From Nocardia donostiensis (GTDB lineage Bacteria > Actinomycetota > Actinomycetes > Mycobacteriales > Mycobacteriaceae), in NCBI RefSeq assembly GCF_002081715.1, contig NZ_MUKP01000012.1, forward strand, positions 90,604 through 154,603: a stretch of 64,000 bases of DNA, read 5' to 3'. A program made the position numbers and the translations under genes. The notes beneath the pieces are model-generated. The model had not been told where the DNA came from, made no database searches, and saw nothing but the letters and a program-made list of their open reading frames with translations. Within the stretch, counting starts at the first letter, position 1. The number at the start of each line of letters is the position of its first letter. Below are positions 8,399-19,288 of the stretch, piece by piece.

Positions 8399-11300
8399 GT
8401 GGGCATGCGGCCCCCCCACCGGGTTACCTTCGCTGTCCCGCCGCAGCCGCGTGCTGCTGCTGGCGGCTGTCGTGCTGGCGGCTCTGCTGCTGGTGGGGCC
8501 GAGGCTGGTCGACACCTATACGAACTGGTTGTGGTTCGGGGCGGTCGGTTTCCGCGGTGTGTACCTGACCGTGCTGTTGACCCGGATCCTGACCTTCGCA
8601 GTGGTCGCGGTGGTCGTCGGCGCGATCGTATGGCTGGCACTGCAGCTCGCCTACCGCAGCAGGCCGGTGTTCGTGCCCTCGGCCGGTCCGAACGACCCGA
8701 TTGCCCGCTACCGCACCACGGTGATGAGCAGGCTGCGGTTGTTCGGGATCGGCATTCCCGCGCTGCTCGGCGTCCTGTCCGGTCTGGTCGCGCAGTCGAG
8801 TTGGGTGACGGTGCAGTTGTTCCTGCACGGCGGTTCGTTCGATCAAACCGATCCGCAGTTCGGGCTCGACATCGGTTTCTACGCCTTCGACCTGCCGTTC
8901 TACCGGATGGTGCTGAACTGGCTGTTCGTCGCCGTGATCATCGCGTTCTTCGCGAACCTGGTGACCCACTATATTTTCGGCGGGCTGCGCCTCACCGGCC
9001 GCGAGGGCACGCTCACCACTCCGGCCCGTGTCCAGCTGGCTGTGCTGGCAGGCCTGTTCGTGCTGTCGAAGGCCATCGCCTACTGGTTCGACCGCTACGA
9101 GCTGTTGATGAGCCGGCGCAAGGAGCCCACCTTCACCGGTGGTTCGTTCACCGATATCAACGCGGTGCTGCCCGCCAAGCTGATCCTGCTGTCGATCGCG
9201 GTTATCTGTGCGCTCGCTTTCTTCGCAGGCATCGTGCTCAAGGATCTGCGGGTGCCTGCGCTGGCCGCAGCGCTGCTTGTGCTGTCGTCGGTGCTGGTCG
9301 GCGCGGTATACCCGCTGGTGGTCGAGCAGTTCTCGGTGAAGCCGAACGCGGCGCAGAAGGAAAGCGAGTACATCGAGCGCAATATCGCCGCTACCAGGCA
9401 GGCGTACGGGATCACCGACGACAAGATCGAGTACATCGACTACAAGGGTGAGAGCAACAAGAACCCGCTCGACGTCCCGGTCGATCACGCGACGATCGCC
9501 AATGCCCGCCTGCTCGACCCGAATATCCTCTCGCCTACTTTCACCCAGCTGCGGCAGTTGAAGAACTTCTACGGCTTCCCCGAATCACTGGATATCGACC
9601 GATACAACCTCAATGGTGAGATCCAGGACTACATCGTCGGCGCGAGGGAACTGTCCCCTGCGACGTTGAGCGGCAACCAGACCGACTGGATCAACAAGCA
9701 CACCGTCTACACGCACGGCAACGGTTTCGTCGCCGCCCCCGCCAACCGGGTCAACCGGCCGCAGTCGGAGAATCCGAACGACCCGGGCGGCAGCAGCGAT
9801 TCCGGTTATCCGATCTTCTTGGTGAGCGATCTGTTCACGCCGAAGGATCAGCAGCGGATCAAGGTCGACCAGCCGCGCATCTACTACGGTGAGCTGATTT
9901 CGCAGTCCAACCCCGATTACGCGATCGTCGGCGCGGTCGAGGGCCAGGCGCCCCGCGAGTACGACTCCGACCAGGCCCAGTACACCTACACCGGTGCGGG
10001 CGGTGTCCCGATCGGCAACTGGTTCAACCGCCTTGCGTTCGCCGCCAAGTACGCCGAACGCAACATCCTGTTCTCCTCGGCCATCGGCGAGGAATCGAAG
10101 ATCCTGTTCAACCGTTCACCCCGGGATCGGGTGCAGCGAGTCGCCCCGTGGCTGACCACCGACGGCAACGCCTACCCGGCGGTGATCGACGGCCGGATCG
10201 TGTGGATCGTGGATGCCTACACCACGCTGGACAACTACCCCTACTCGCAGACCACCTCGCTGGAGGGCGCGGTGGAGGACAGTATCGACCAGCGCACCGG
10301 CAGGCTGTTGCCGCGTAAGGAAGTCAGCTATATCCGTAACTCGGTGAAGGCCACGGTCGACGCCTACGACGGCACGGTGACGCTGTACGAGGTCGACCCG
10401 ACCGACCCGGTGCTGAAGGCGTGGCGGGGCGTGTTCCCGGATGCGGTCCAGCCCGAAAGTGAGATCAGCCCCGAGCTGCGCGCGCACTTCCGGTACCCGG
10501 AGGACCTGTTCAAGGTGCAGCGGGAGATGTTGACGAAGTACCACGTGGACAACCCGCGCGAGTTCTTCACCAACAACGCGTTCTGGTCGGTGCCTGCCGA
10601 TCCGACGGTGGAGGGCGCGACCGCCAGCCAGCCGCCGTACTATGTGCTGCTCGGCGATCCGAAGACGGGCAAACCGGTGTTCAACCTGACCAGCGCGATG
10701 GTCGGCTACAACCGGCAGTTCCTGTCGGCCTATATATCGGTGCGCTCCGATCCGGAGGGTTACGGAAAGTTCCGGATCCTGCAGTTGCCGACGGATACGC
10801 AGACGCTGGGTCCGCAGCAGACCCAGAACCGGATGACGACCGCACCGCAGGTCTCCCAGGAGCGGACCTTGCTGTCGAACTCCAACAAGATCAGATACGG
10901 CAATCTGCTGACCCTGCCGATCGCCGACGGCGGCATCCTCTATGTGGAGCCGTTCTACAACGAACGCAATACCGGACCGGATACCGCGACCTTCCCGCAG
11001 CTGCTACGGGTGCTGGTGAGCTACCGAGACAGCTCGGGCACGGTGAAGGTGGGCTACGCGTCCACGCTGGCCGAGGCGATGGAACAGGTACTCCCCGGCG
11101 CGGGTGCGCTGGTCACTCCGTTCGGTGGTGACCCGGCCACTCGGCCCGAGTCGGAGGAGGGCGCACCACCTGCCGAGGGCACCCAGCCGCCCGCCGAGGA
11201 CGGCAACCGCCCGCCCGCCGAGGGTGCGACCCCGCCGCCTGCGGCGAGCTCGCCCGCGCAGCAGGCCGCAGCTGCTGAACTGGACCGCAAGATCGAGGCT

Positions 11301-11399
11301 GTGCGCAACGCGATGCGCACCGGTAGTTTCGAGGACTTCGGCCGGGCTCTCGACGAGCTGGATGCCGCGGTCAAGGCCTACCAAGAGGCGGGCCGTTAA
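8399..11399 (+). CDS. UPF0182 large membrane protein, start out of frame
   Basis: About 1000 aa: several N-terminal membrane helices (LLLAAVVLAALLLVG and following), a large extracytoplasmic region and a low-complexity Pro/Ala/Glu tail before a short helical end. It is the Rv3193c-like UPF0182 family, function unknown. The best start is the GTG at 8399 (VGMRPP), with GGAGA 8 nt upstream, matching the family N-terminus MGMRP...RRSR. That start is one base out of frame with the rest because of a run of seven C at 8411-8417; six C would restore a continuous gene. The in-frame GTG at 8391 directly abuts the GGAGA, so it is a poorer start. Confidence 0.85.
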
Positions 11400-11414
11400 G
11401 CTCTGGTGAAACGA

Positions 11415-11458
11415 AAGAAGCGGCGCTGCCGTCCCTCGGGACGGCAGCGCCGCTTCTT
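11415..11458. terminator. Bidirectional terminator hairpin
   Basis: A 21-nt left arm (11415-11435) is the exact complement of 11438-11458; the ends give A and T tracts on both strands. It serves the convergent UPF0182 and rpf genes. Confidence 0.85.
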
Positions 11459-11510
11459 GTACTGTGTTCCGGCGGTCAGCGGATGTCGTCGTGCCGCGGG
11501 CCGGCCAGGA

Positions 11511-12404
<894 letters not shown>

Positions 12405-12478
12405 CGCGGGGTGGAGCAGCTCGGTAGCTCGCTGGGCTCATAACCCAGAGGTCGCAGGTTCAAATCCTGTCCCCGCTA
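12405..12478 (+). tRNA. tRNA-Met (initiator, CAU)
   Basis: A cloverleaf folds with acceptor GCGGGG/CCCCGC, an unpaired first base C1, anticodon loop CTCATAA and a GGG/CCC anticodon stem. The mismatch at position 1 and the three G-C pairs mark the initiator tRNA. CCA is not encoded. A terminator hairpin follows within 10 nt. Confidence 0.95.
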
Positions 12479-12483
12479 CTAGT

Positions 12484-12523
12484 GAGAAAGGCTCCCGGAG
12501 ATCATCCTCCGGGAGCCTTTCTC
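12484..12523 (+). terminator. Rho-independent terminator after tRNA-fMet
   Basis: A perfect 17-bp stem (12484-12500 with 12507-12523) and 6-nt loop, ending CCTTTCTC. Confidence 0.85.
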
Positions 12524-12782
12524 ATGTTCGGAGCAGGTGTTCAGGGCAGGCCGATGCATTCATCGTCGTGCCGGGAAGTTCCTCCGCTACGCTCAGGCTG
12601 TCGCCGCCGTGCTCACCAGCCCGCCCCCTCCTGGGCTGCATTCCGCGCCACCTCTGGGGTCTCCGTGATATGACCGTCGCCTACCTGCCCTCCGTGTTGT
12701 CGACCCGAAATATGGGGGCAGCGAAGATAATTGGGGCGGGTTATTCTTCGGTGTCTTCACCCAGTCAAGTAATTGGAGCACC

Positions 12783-12995
12783 ATGAAAAAACGTATAGCT
12801 GGCGTCGTTATCGCGACCGCGTTGGTCGCACCTCTCCAGGTCGGGGCTTCCGCCAGTGCGGCGGCCGCACCCATGCTGGGGTCCTCCGAGGTCGGTTGTA
12901 ACATCAACTGTCCGCCGGTCCTGGGGGTCGTGCTCGATCTACTCGGCGCGCTCTCTTCGGGCTCGTCGGGCGGTGGCGGCGCACCCGCGGCCTGA
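12783..12995 (+). CDS. Small secreted protein
   Basis: A 70-aa protein with a signal peptide (KKR positive start, hydrophobic core 6-22, ASA/AAA cleavage region) and a mature part of about 40 residues with two cysteines (GCNINCPP) and a Gly/Ser/Pro-rich tail. It looks like the small exported peptides common in Nocardia and Rhodococcus. TTGGAGCACC precedes the ATG. Function unknown. The 250 bases upstream contain no gene I can support. Confidence 0.6.
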   Translation: MKKRIAGVVIATALVAPLQVGASASAAAAPMLGSSEVGCNINCPPVLGVVLDLLGALSSGSSGGGGAPAA

Positions 12996-13091
12996 CGCCA
13001 CCTTCCCTGACGGAACTGCTCTACCCGCCTCCGACAAAATCGCGGCGGGTAGACGGCGTTATCCGTATCGAGCAGAAGGACGAGTAACACC

Positions 13092-13520
13092 ATGCCATCC
13101 GATGTCGTACTCAAAGCCACCAACTTCGTGCACCGAACCATGTTGAAGGTCAGTGGCGGGCGGTTGGGAAAGAGATTCTTCGGGATGCCGTCGCTCGAGT
13201 TGACCACAACAGGGCGCAAATCGGGGCGGCCGCACGCGGTGATGCTGACCGCGCCGATCGTAGAGGGCGACAGCTATATCATCGTCGCCTCGCGGGGCGG
13301 GGACCCGATGCATCCGGCCTGGTTCTGGAACATCCAGGACAACCCCGAAGTCATGGTGTCGTTTCAGAGCGGCCCGCAGCGGCCCATGACAGCGCAGGTG
13401 TTGTCGGAGGAGGAGCGAGCGAGGCTGTGGCCGCGGATTGTGGCCGACTACCCCACCTACGGCGACTATCAGAAGCGAACCAGCCGCCAGATCCCATTGG
13501 TTCGGCTGACCTCCAGGTGA
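13092..13520 (+). CDS. Deazaflavin (F420)-dependent nitroreductase family protein
   Basis: A 142-aa single-domain split-barrel protein of the Ddn/DUF385 family, which use or bind coenzyme F420 in mycobacteria and relatives. Recognisable blocks are LTTTGRKSGRPHAVMLTAP near residues 37-55, the VASRGGDPMHPAWFWNIQDNP phosphate-binding region and the C-terminal YQKRTSRQIPLVRL. A purine-rich AGAAGGA lies upstream of the ATG. Substrate unknown; family members reduce quinones or nitro compounds. Confidence 0.85.
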   Translation: MPSDVVLKATNFVHRTMLKVSGGRLGKRFFGMPSLELTTTGRKSGRPHAVMLTAPIVEGDSYIIVASRGGDPMHPAWFWNIQDNPEVMVSFQSGPQRPMTAQVLSEEERARLWPRIVADYPTYGDYQKRTSRQIPLVRLTSR

Positions 13521-14166
13521 TCCAGCGGCCGTTTCAGTGGCCGATCTCCGGGTAAACACGTCTGTTTCCCTGACAATTGACAAGATCGGAATCGGTGGTG
13601 TTGCAAGAACATTTGCACGCACGGGTGATTACGCTGCCGATTCGGGTACTCGGTCGGGGTACGTCGCTTCGATACTCGGTTGCGTACTGCGCGGATCGAA
13701 TTTCGAGTACGAAGCTCCGGGGCGGTAATCGGCGCCGGCTTCCCGCCGGATAACCAAGGGGTTCGCAACACAGTGGCGAAGCTCATATATTTAGATCGCA
13801 AAACCTGCTCTGAGCTGCGGAGACAAGCCGATAGCCCTGTCGGTGACAGCGCCAGTGTTCCGTTCATATGCACAGGCAAAACAATCGGGGCTTTCGAAAC
13901 GTGTCCTCGAATTGCGCACCAGCATCGGTGAGATTGCGTCCGCGCGTGTGTCGGGCCGGTGAAATTCCGGTTTCGTCCGGTTTCCGGCCGCGGATACCGC
14001 TAGGATTGGGGCATATTGGTACCGAGTGGGTTCGGCGTCGAGCCGTCACCGCAGTGCTCGGTCGCGGGGCATTCTCGGCGGCAGGGGTTACGGTGGAAAA
14101 GGGTTGTTCGACGCATCGAGCGGGCCACCGGCCCGCGGTGGCGGACCCACCTGCTGAGGAGGCGAA
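13521..14166 (+). other. Stretch without a supported long gene
   Basis: About 640 nt, visibly less GC-rich than its flanks and with short open frames that lack coding-like third positions. A TAGGAT at 14001-14006 could be the -10 of a promoter for the small gene at 14167. Confidence 0.4.
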
Positions 14167-14319
14167 ATGCCCGAGTACGCCGGACCCGACGAAGCCGAAC
14201 TGGACCAAGCCCCCGTTGTCTGGCCTGAACCGAGCCGACTCGATTCGTGGTGGCACCACGTGATGACCGATCCCGAAACCGGCGCGGGTTCCGCGCCCAC
14301 GCTCACCCACAACGGCTGA
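14167..14319 (+). CDS. Small protein of 50 aa
   Basis: A short gene with a strong Shine-Dalgarno (GAGGAGG, 4-5 nt before ATG) and GC-rich third codon positions through its length. The product begins MPEYAGPDEAELDQAP, is acidic and Trp-rich in the middle (two adjacent Trp and two His). No family recognised. It lies 140 bp before the ligase gene on the same strand. Confidence 0.5.
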   Translation: MPEYAGPDEAELDQAPVVWPEPSRLDSWWHHVMTDPETGAGSAPTLTHNG

Positions 14320-14459
14320 GCGCGGGCCAACACTCAACCGAAGCCGCGAGCCCGCAGTCGTCAGCGATAGATTCCGGCGCTCGCATCCGTTTCCGCGGTT
14401 GCTGCAGCAGATCGGTGCGACATCACCGCCGTTTCACCAGCGGTAATCGAGGTTGCCGG

Positions 14460-15431
14460 ATGTATGCTCCTCCCGTGGTTCAGCTGCCGGCGCCGATGCT
14501 GGCGACCGCAGGGCGGCCGCCGGATACCGAAAGCTGGGCCATCGAAATGAAATGGGACGGGGTGCGGGTGATCGTGGTCCGCAGAGCCGGGATATGCCGC
14601 CTGTACAGCAGAAACCATCGTGAGGTCACCAGTTCGTACCCGGAACTCGTCGAAACGATCGAACTGCTGCGGCCCGGCCGGGATATGGTCCTCGACGGTG
14701 AAGTGATCGCGACGAACCCGTGCGGCGCGCCGTCGTTCGGTTTGCTGCAGCGGCGCATGCACATCGCCACACCGTCTGTCGAACTGATCCGGTCGGCTCC
14801 GGTGCGGTTCTACGCTTTTGATCTGCTCGCACTCGGTATCACAGACACCACACCGCTGCCGTACCTGGAACGTAGACGCCTGCTCGCCGACCTCGAACTG
14901 TCCGCGCCGCTGGTGAGCACCCCACCATACTGGCTGGATGTGGAGGCCGACCGTTTGCTGGAGATCGCTGGGGAATACCAACTCGAAGGCATCGTCTCCA
15001 AGTTCATCGAATCTGCCTACTACCCGGGCCGCCGCTCCCCGGCCTGGATCAAAACCCCGCGCCGCCGCACCACAGAGGCGATCGTCGCCGGCTGGACCTG
15101 CGGGACCGGTGTGCTGACACCGACCTTTGGCTCGCTGGTGCTCGGCGCCTACGACGAAGACGGCAAGATGGTGTACATCGGCAATGTGGGCACCGGATTC
15201 AGTACGGCCGATCGGCGTCGCCTGCGTACCCGGCTCGACGAGTTGCCCGCCGCGGAAAGCCCTTTCGACATTCCGCCGGAACGGGTGGGGATCGTCGAGG
15301 TGCGCTGGGTGCGTCCCGAACTGGTCGGCGATATCGAATACCGCGAATACACCGGTGACGGGTTGCGTCACCCGTTCTGGCGTGGTCTCCGCAGCGATAA
15401 GGAACCCGAAGAGGTCGCGCTACCGCGGTAG
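14460..15431 (+). CDS. ATP-dependent DNA ligase, LigC type
   Basis: A 323-aa ligase with the nucleotidyltransferase signature: motif I KWDGVR with Lys31 as the adenylated residue, LDGEVIA, the EGIVSK motif IV and WIKTPRRR motif V, followed by an OB-fold region ending in RHPFWRGLR. It joins nicks using ATP. The size and lack of polymerase or nuclease domains fit mycobacterial LigC rather than LigD; no Ku gene is nearby. The ATG at 14460 is used; an in-frame GTG lies at 14475. Confidence 0.88.
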   Translation: MYAPPVVQLPAPMLATAGRPPDTESWAIEMKWDGVRVIVVRRAGICRLYSRNHREVTSSYPELVETIELLRPGRDMVLDGEVIATNPCGAPSFGLLQRRMHIATPSVELIRSAPVRFYAFDLLALGITDTTPLPYLERRRLLADLELSAPLVSTPPYWLDVEADRLLEIAGEYQLEGIVSKFIESAYYPGRRSPAWIKTPRRRTTEAIVAGWTCGTGVLTPTFGSLVLGAYDEDGKMVYIGNVGTGFSTADRRRLRTRLDELPAAESPFDIPPERVGIVEVRWVRPELVGDIEYREYTGDGLRHPFWRGLRSDKEPEEVALPR

Positions 15432-15437
15432 GTGTGC

Positions 15438-17093
15438 TCACCTGATCGGTTCGGTACCGCTGTGGTGTTCGGCCGCCGCCCCTGCTGTCGCGTCGGCGCG
15501 GCCGCGATCCGACTGTGATGCGGGAGTTACGCCAGGAACTGTGTCCTCCACCACGTAACTGGCGCGGGTGTGGACCGGTGCGCCGGGATGGTCTACGTAG
15601 GGAACCACCCGGAAATCGCTGCGCCACAGGTCTTTGTCGACCTCCACCCGCACATACCCGCGTTGTGAGTTGCAGAATTTCAGGTCCGGGTTGGTGCCCA
15701 GCAGAACACGGCCGTGGCTGCTGAGATCGGTTCCGTTGCCGCCGGTGCTGATCGAGGTGCCGATGAATTCCGCGGCGACCACGGGGGTTTCCGGGTCGCT
15801 CGGGTCGCGGCGCAGGTCGGCGGCGTAGTTTTCGTGCCGGTCGCCGGTGATCACCACGAGATTGCGCACGCCGCGCTCGGCGGCTGCGCCGAGCACGAGG
15901 CTACGTTCGGCGACGTACCCGTCCCAGGCATCGGTGCCCACCGCGGTGTGCGGACCGGGGTCGTAGTCGGTCTGGTTCATCGCCACCTGGTTGCCGATGA
16001 TCTGCCAGCGCGCGGTGGATCGGGCGAACCCGTCGATCAACCATTTCCGCTGCTGCGCGCCCAGCACTGTGCGTTCCGGCGAGAACCGGTCGGTGCAGTC
16101 GGTGGCGATGTTCCCACCGCACGGCTGGGGGCTGCGATACTGCCGGGTGTCGAGCATGGTGATATCGGCCAGATCGCCGAATCGGTAGCGGCGATGCAGG
16201 CGCATCGTCGTTCCCGATGGCAGCTGCTCGATCCGCAGCGGCTGATGTTCGTACATCGCCTGCAGCGCGGCGGCGAGCCTGCGGCGGAACAGTGCGGGAA
16301 TCAGATGGATATCGATTCCGTGCCCGGGCTGCGAGGACACCCAGTTGTTGTCCACCTCGTGATCGTCGAGGGTGACCAGCCACGGGAACCCGGCGTGCGC
16401 TGCCTGCAGCGGTGCTTCGGCCTTGGCCTGCGCGTAACGCAGCCGGTATCCCGGCAGGTCGACGGCCTCGGCATACAACCACGGTTCCAGCGTCATTCCC
16501 TGCCGCCCGCGTGACCAGCCGCGTTCGTAGATGTAGTCGCCGAGGTGCACGACCACGTCGAGATCTTCGGCGGCCAGATGGTCGTAGGCGGTGAAGTATC
16601 CGGAACTCCACGCCTGGCACGAAGCGAACGCGAACCGCAACCGCTGCACCTGATGCCCGGGCGGCGGCGCGGTCCGGGTCCGACCTACCGGCGATATCGC
16701 CTGCCCCGCTCGGAACCGGTAGAAGTACCACCGGCCCGGCTCCAGCCCACGCACTTCGGGATGAACCGTATGCGCGAGCGCCCGGGTGGCGACCGCCGAC
16801 CCGCGCGCCGCGATTCGCCGGAACTGCTCGTCATGTGCGATCTCGTAGTCGACGGTCACCGGGTCCATCGCCATCCCGCCCAACCCGTCCGGGGCGAACG
16901 GGTCCGGCGCCAACCTCGTCCACAACACCACCCCGTCCGGCGTCGGATCACCGGAGGCCACCCCCAGCGTGAACGGATCACCCAGCCACCGCGGCGCCCG
17001 GAACCGCCGGCTGCTCGCCACCGAAGTCCCCAGCAAAACCGCGATCGACCCCGCCGCGCCATAGCGCAGCAGCTGCCGCCGAGCCAGATTCAT
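15438..17093 (-). CDS. phoD: PhoD-family alkaline phosphatase (phosphodiesterase)
   Basis: A 551-aa exported protein with a twin-arginine signal (ARRQLLRYGAAGS) and the PhoD metal-site motifs SCQAW, HLGDYIYERG, TLDDHEVDNNW and ITGDRHENY. PhoD enzymes release phosphate from phosphate esters outside the cell using Ca/Fe. The ATG at 17093 has GGGAGG about 10 nt upstream; the longer frame would place the Tat motif too far from the N-terminus. Convergent with the ligase gene (6 bp between stops). Confidence 0.9.
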   Translation of the reverse strand: MNLARRQLLRYGAAGSIAVLLGTSVASSRRFRAPRWLGDPFTLGVASGDPTPDGVVLWTRLAPDPFAPDGLGGMAMDPVTVDYEIAHDEQFRRIAARGSAVATRALAHTVHPEVRGLEPGRWYFYRFRAGQAISPVGRTRTAPPPGHQVQRLRFAFASCQAWSSGYFTAYDHLAAEDLDVVVHLGDYIYERGWSRGRQGMTLEPWLYAEAVDLPGYRLRYAQAKAEAPLQAAHAGFPWLVTLDDHEVDNNWVSSQPGHGIDIHLIPALFRRRLAAALQAMYEHQPLRIEQLPSGTTMRLHRRYRFGDLADITMLDTRQYRSPQPCGGNIATDCTDRFSPERTVLGAQQRKWLIDGFARSTARWQIIGNQVAMNQTDYDPGPHTAVGTDAWDGYVAERSLVLGAAAERGVRNLVVITGDRHENYAADLRRDPSDPETPVVAAEFIGTSISTGGNGTDLSSHGRVLLGTNPDLKFCNSQRGYVRVEVDKDLWRSDFRVVPYVDHPGAPVHTRASYVVEDTVPGVTPASQSDRGRADATAGAAAEHHSGTEPIR

Positions 17094-17245
17094 ACCGCGT
17101 GTGCCTCCCACGTCCGACGATAGCGCCCGCGCTTGCCGCGTGCTCATACGTCGGCCCTGCGCTTTCACCTCGCGTTCTGTTGCAACACCTCGCCCAGAAC
17201 GCAATTGGCGTGCGGTGACCCTGGGTGCGGCCCGGTGGAGCTGGG

Positions 17246-17251
17246 TAAACT
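17246..17251 (+). promoter_or_regulatory. -10 box of a leaderless start
   Basis: TAAACT, then 7 nt, then the ATG at 17259. No Shine-Dalgarno is present. Confidence 0.5.
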
Positions 17252-17258
17252 GCCGGGC

Positions 17259-17987
17259 ATGTCGGTGGCTTCACCACAATCGCGGACCACGGGGGCGGTC
17301 AGTGGCTACGAGGCGCGCTGGCAGCGGCACAACACCGCACGGCAGTTGAGCATTCTGCGGGCGGCGGTGGAGCTGCTGGAGGAGAATCCGCCGGGCGCTG
17401 ATATCCCGGTGCTTCGGATAGCCAAACGTGCGGGCGTCGCCAAATCCGTCGTCTATCGGCAGTTCAGCGGCCGCGAGGACCTGGACCGGCGGATCCGCTC
17501 GTATCTGATCGACGATTTCGTCGCCGTAGTGGATGAACAGCTCGATGTGAGCACCGGTTCGATACGCGAGATCATCACCCGCACCGTGCGCGCTGTCGCC
17601 GAGTGGATGTCGGACCACCCGAACCTCATCGCCTTCGCCAGGACCGGCCCGCCCGCCGAAGGGCCGGACAGCGTCGATGCCGTGAGCAGTCTGAAAACGC
17701 GGATATCAGCCCGGTCGTGGGAGCTGATCAGCGCCATCGCACGGCTTATGCGCGTCGAGGCGGCGGCGCTGGAATCGGTGCCGTTCGCGGTGGTCACCAT
17801 GGTGGAGGGGGTGCTGTCGGCGTGGGCCGGCGACCCGCAACCCACCCGCACGCGCCCAGAAATCGTCGACGAGCTCGCCGCCTACGCCTGGTATGTGCTC
17901 GACGGCTCGGCCAGATCGATCGGGGTGGTGGTCGACCCCGATCGAGAGCTGACCGAAGTGATCGCCCAGTTCCGAGCTGCCGGCTGA
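17259..17987 (+). CDS. TetR-family transcriptional regulator
   Basis: A 242-aa regulator with an N-terminal HTH (LRIAKRAGVAKSVVYRQFSGREDL) and an all-helical ligand domain. Its stop is 1 bp from the end of the convergent AurF-type oxygenase gene, a pairing that suggests it controls that gene, probably through the imperfect palindrome at 19029-19055. The start at 17259 is chosen for the -10 box 7 nt upstream. Confidence 0.82.
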   Translation: MSVASPQSRTTGAVSGYEARWQRHNTARQLSILRAAVELLEENPPGADIPVLRIAKRAGVAKSVVYRQFSGREDLDRRIRSYLIDDFVAVVDEQLDVSTGSIREIITRTVRAVAEWMSDHPNLIAFARTGPPAEGPDSVDAVSSLKTRISARSWELISAIARLMRVEAAALESVPFAVVTMVEGVLSAWAGDPQPTRTRPEIVDELAAYAWYVLDGSARSIGVVVDPDRELTEVIAQFRAAG

Positions 17988-17988
17988 T

Positions 17989-18987
17989 TCAGGCAGTCGC
18001 GCGCAATCGGCGCTCGGGTTCGCTGCGGTAGCGGGCATAGTCGCCGTCGATATGCAGCGCTTTCCACAGCCGCCGCGTCACCGGGTTCATCAAACCCAGC
18101 TCGTCGGCAAGGGTGCGCATATCACCGAAGTAGCCGGCGAGGGTCCGGCGTGCGGCCGGGCTGCGCCAGAACGCTTCCTTGATCACCTCACGCGGGATAT
18201 CGAACTTTTCCGCGAACGACCGCGGCGGTGCCATGATCTCCCCGGCCAGCCATCGGAGGGCCAGCGGGAAAGCCACCCCGCATACGGCCGTGGACACGGG
18301 GTTCATCTTCGCCATATGCGCCTTGAGGAATTCTCCCGCGAACGAGATGTGCCGCGCTTCCTCGGCGATATGGATCTCCATGGTGCGCAGCACCATCGGC
18401 GGCATATTGCCGCCGTCGCGGATCAGCGCCTTCTGGTAATGATCGATCGGTTCCTCACCGCCGAGGATGCCCATGAACAGGATGACGTGCGCGTACCCAC
18501 CGGCTACCCCGATAAACGGCGACAGCACCCGGAAGATCGGCCGCATCCCCGGCACGTCCACCCCGATCCGGTTCACCAGTTCCTGGAACATCTGGATGTG
18601 GTTGCACTCTTCGGTCATTTCGTGCAGGCAGTACCGGAACTCGGGCGACCCGTTGGGCAGCTTCATGATGTACTGCATCATCCCGCGGATCAGGATGGTT
18701 TCGAATGCCGCGCCGACCTTGATCGCGTTGGCGACCCGCCATTTGCCGATCTCGATCTGTCGTTCCAGCGGCTGTTCCTGGTACCAGCGGGTGGCGCCGA
18801 GCGGATCGATCTCAGGGGAGAGGACCCAGCGGGGGTCGTTCGGGTCGATGGCGAGTTCCGGTGAATCCCAGTCGATATCGAGGTAGGGATCGAAGCGGCG
18901 GTGCACCGAGCCTTCCGACAGCGTGTGCAGCGCCTCGCGGTATCGCGCGGTGAGCTTCTCGGTCAGCGGCACAGTCGACGGCATCAT
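17989..18987 (-). CDS. AurF-type di-iron oxygenase
   Basis: A 332-aa protein with ferritin-like helices carrying the two iron motifs EMTEECNHIQMF and EIHIAEEARHISF. AurF oxidises p-aminobenzoate to p-nitrobenzoate; many mycolic-acid bacteria carry homologues of unknown substrate, so the substrate here is open. GAGGAGACTCC precedes the ATG at 18987. The promoter region has an imperfect inverted repeat. No partner reductase is adjacent. Confidence 0.85.
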   Translation of the reverse strand: MMPSTVPLTEKLTARYREALHTLSEGSVHRRFDPYLDIDWDSPELAIDPNDPRWVLSPEIDPLGATRWYQEQPLERQIEIGKWRVANAIKVGAAFETILIRGMMQYIMKLPNGSPEFRYCLHEMTEECNHIQMFQELVNRIGVDVPGMRPIFRVLSPFIGVAGGYAHVILFMGILGGEEPIDHYQKALIRDGGNMPPMVLRTMEIHIAEEARHISFAGEFLKAHMAKMNPVSTAVCGVAFPLALRWLAGEIMAPPRSFAEKFDIPREVIKEAFWRSPAARRTLAGYFGDMRTLADELGLMNPVTRRLWKALHIDGDYARYRSEPERRLRATA

Positions 18988-19028
18988 CGGAGTCTCCTCG
19001 TGCGTGTGGCATATGTCTCTGAGCTCAA

Positions 19029-19055
19029 TTTACCGAGACTAGAGGTCCCAGTAAA
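19029..19055 (-). promoter_or_regulatory. Operator-like inverted repeat before the AurF-type gene
   Basis: TTTACCGAGAC (19029-19039) and GTCCCAGTAAA (19045-19055) are complementary at 9 of 11 positions across 5 nt. It lies 40-70 bp upstream of the oxygenase start, a likely TetR-type site. Confidence 0.5.
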
Positions 19056-19110
19056 TAGCTAGAGCAAAAACCGTTACGGAAAGTTACGGGAACTGGGAGA
19101 ATGGGCACAC

Positions 19111-19139
19111 TTGAAATGAAAATCATTGCCGTTTATCTT
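19111..19139 (+). promoter_or_regulatory. Promoter with embedded Zur-like box
   Basis: -35 TTGAAA (19111-19116), 17-bp spacer, -10 TATCTT (19134-19139). The palindrome AATGAAAATCATT (19115-19127) overlaps the -35 and spacer and resembles actinobacterial Zur sites. The downstream gene encodes a zinc-chaperone-like lipoprotein, so zinc repression fits. Confidence 0.65.
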
Positions 19140-19288
19140 TGTACCGGCCTCTGACCCACACGTGACGGTGCTGCACCAGACGTGACCTTCGGAGGCGCCG
19201 AGCACGAACACCGGTACCGCCGGCCCGCCGCTAGGCAGACCGGACGCCGGACCGCTCGCACTCGGCTCAGGATGAGGAACGGAGCACC

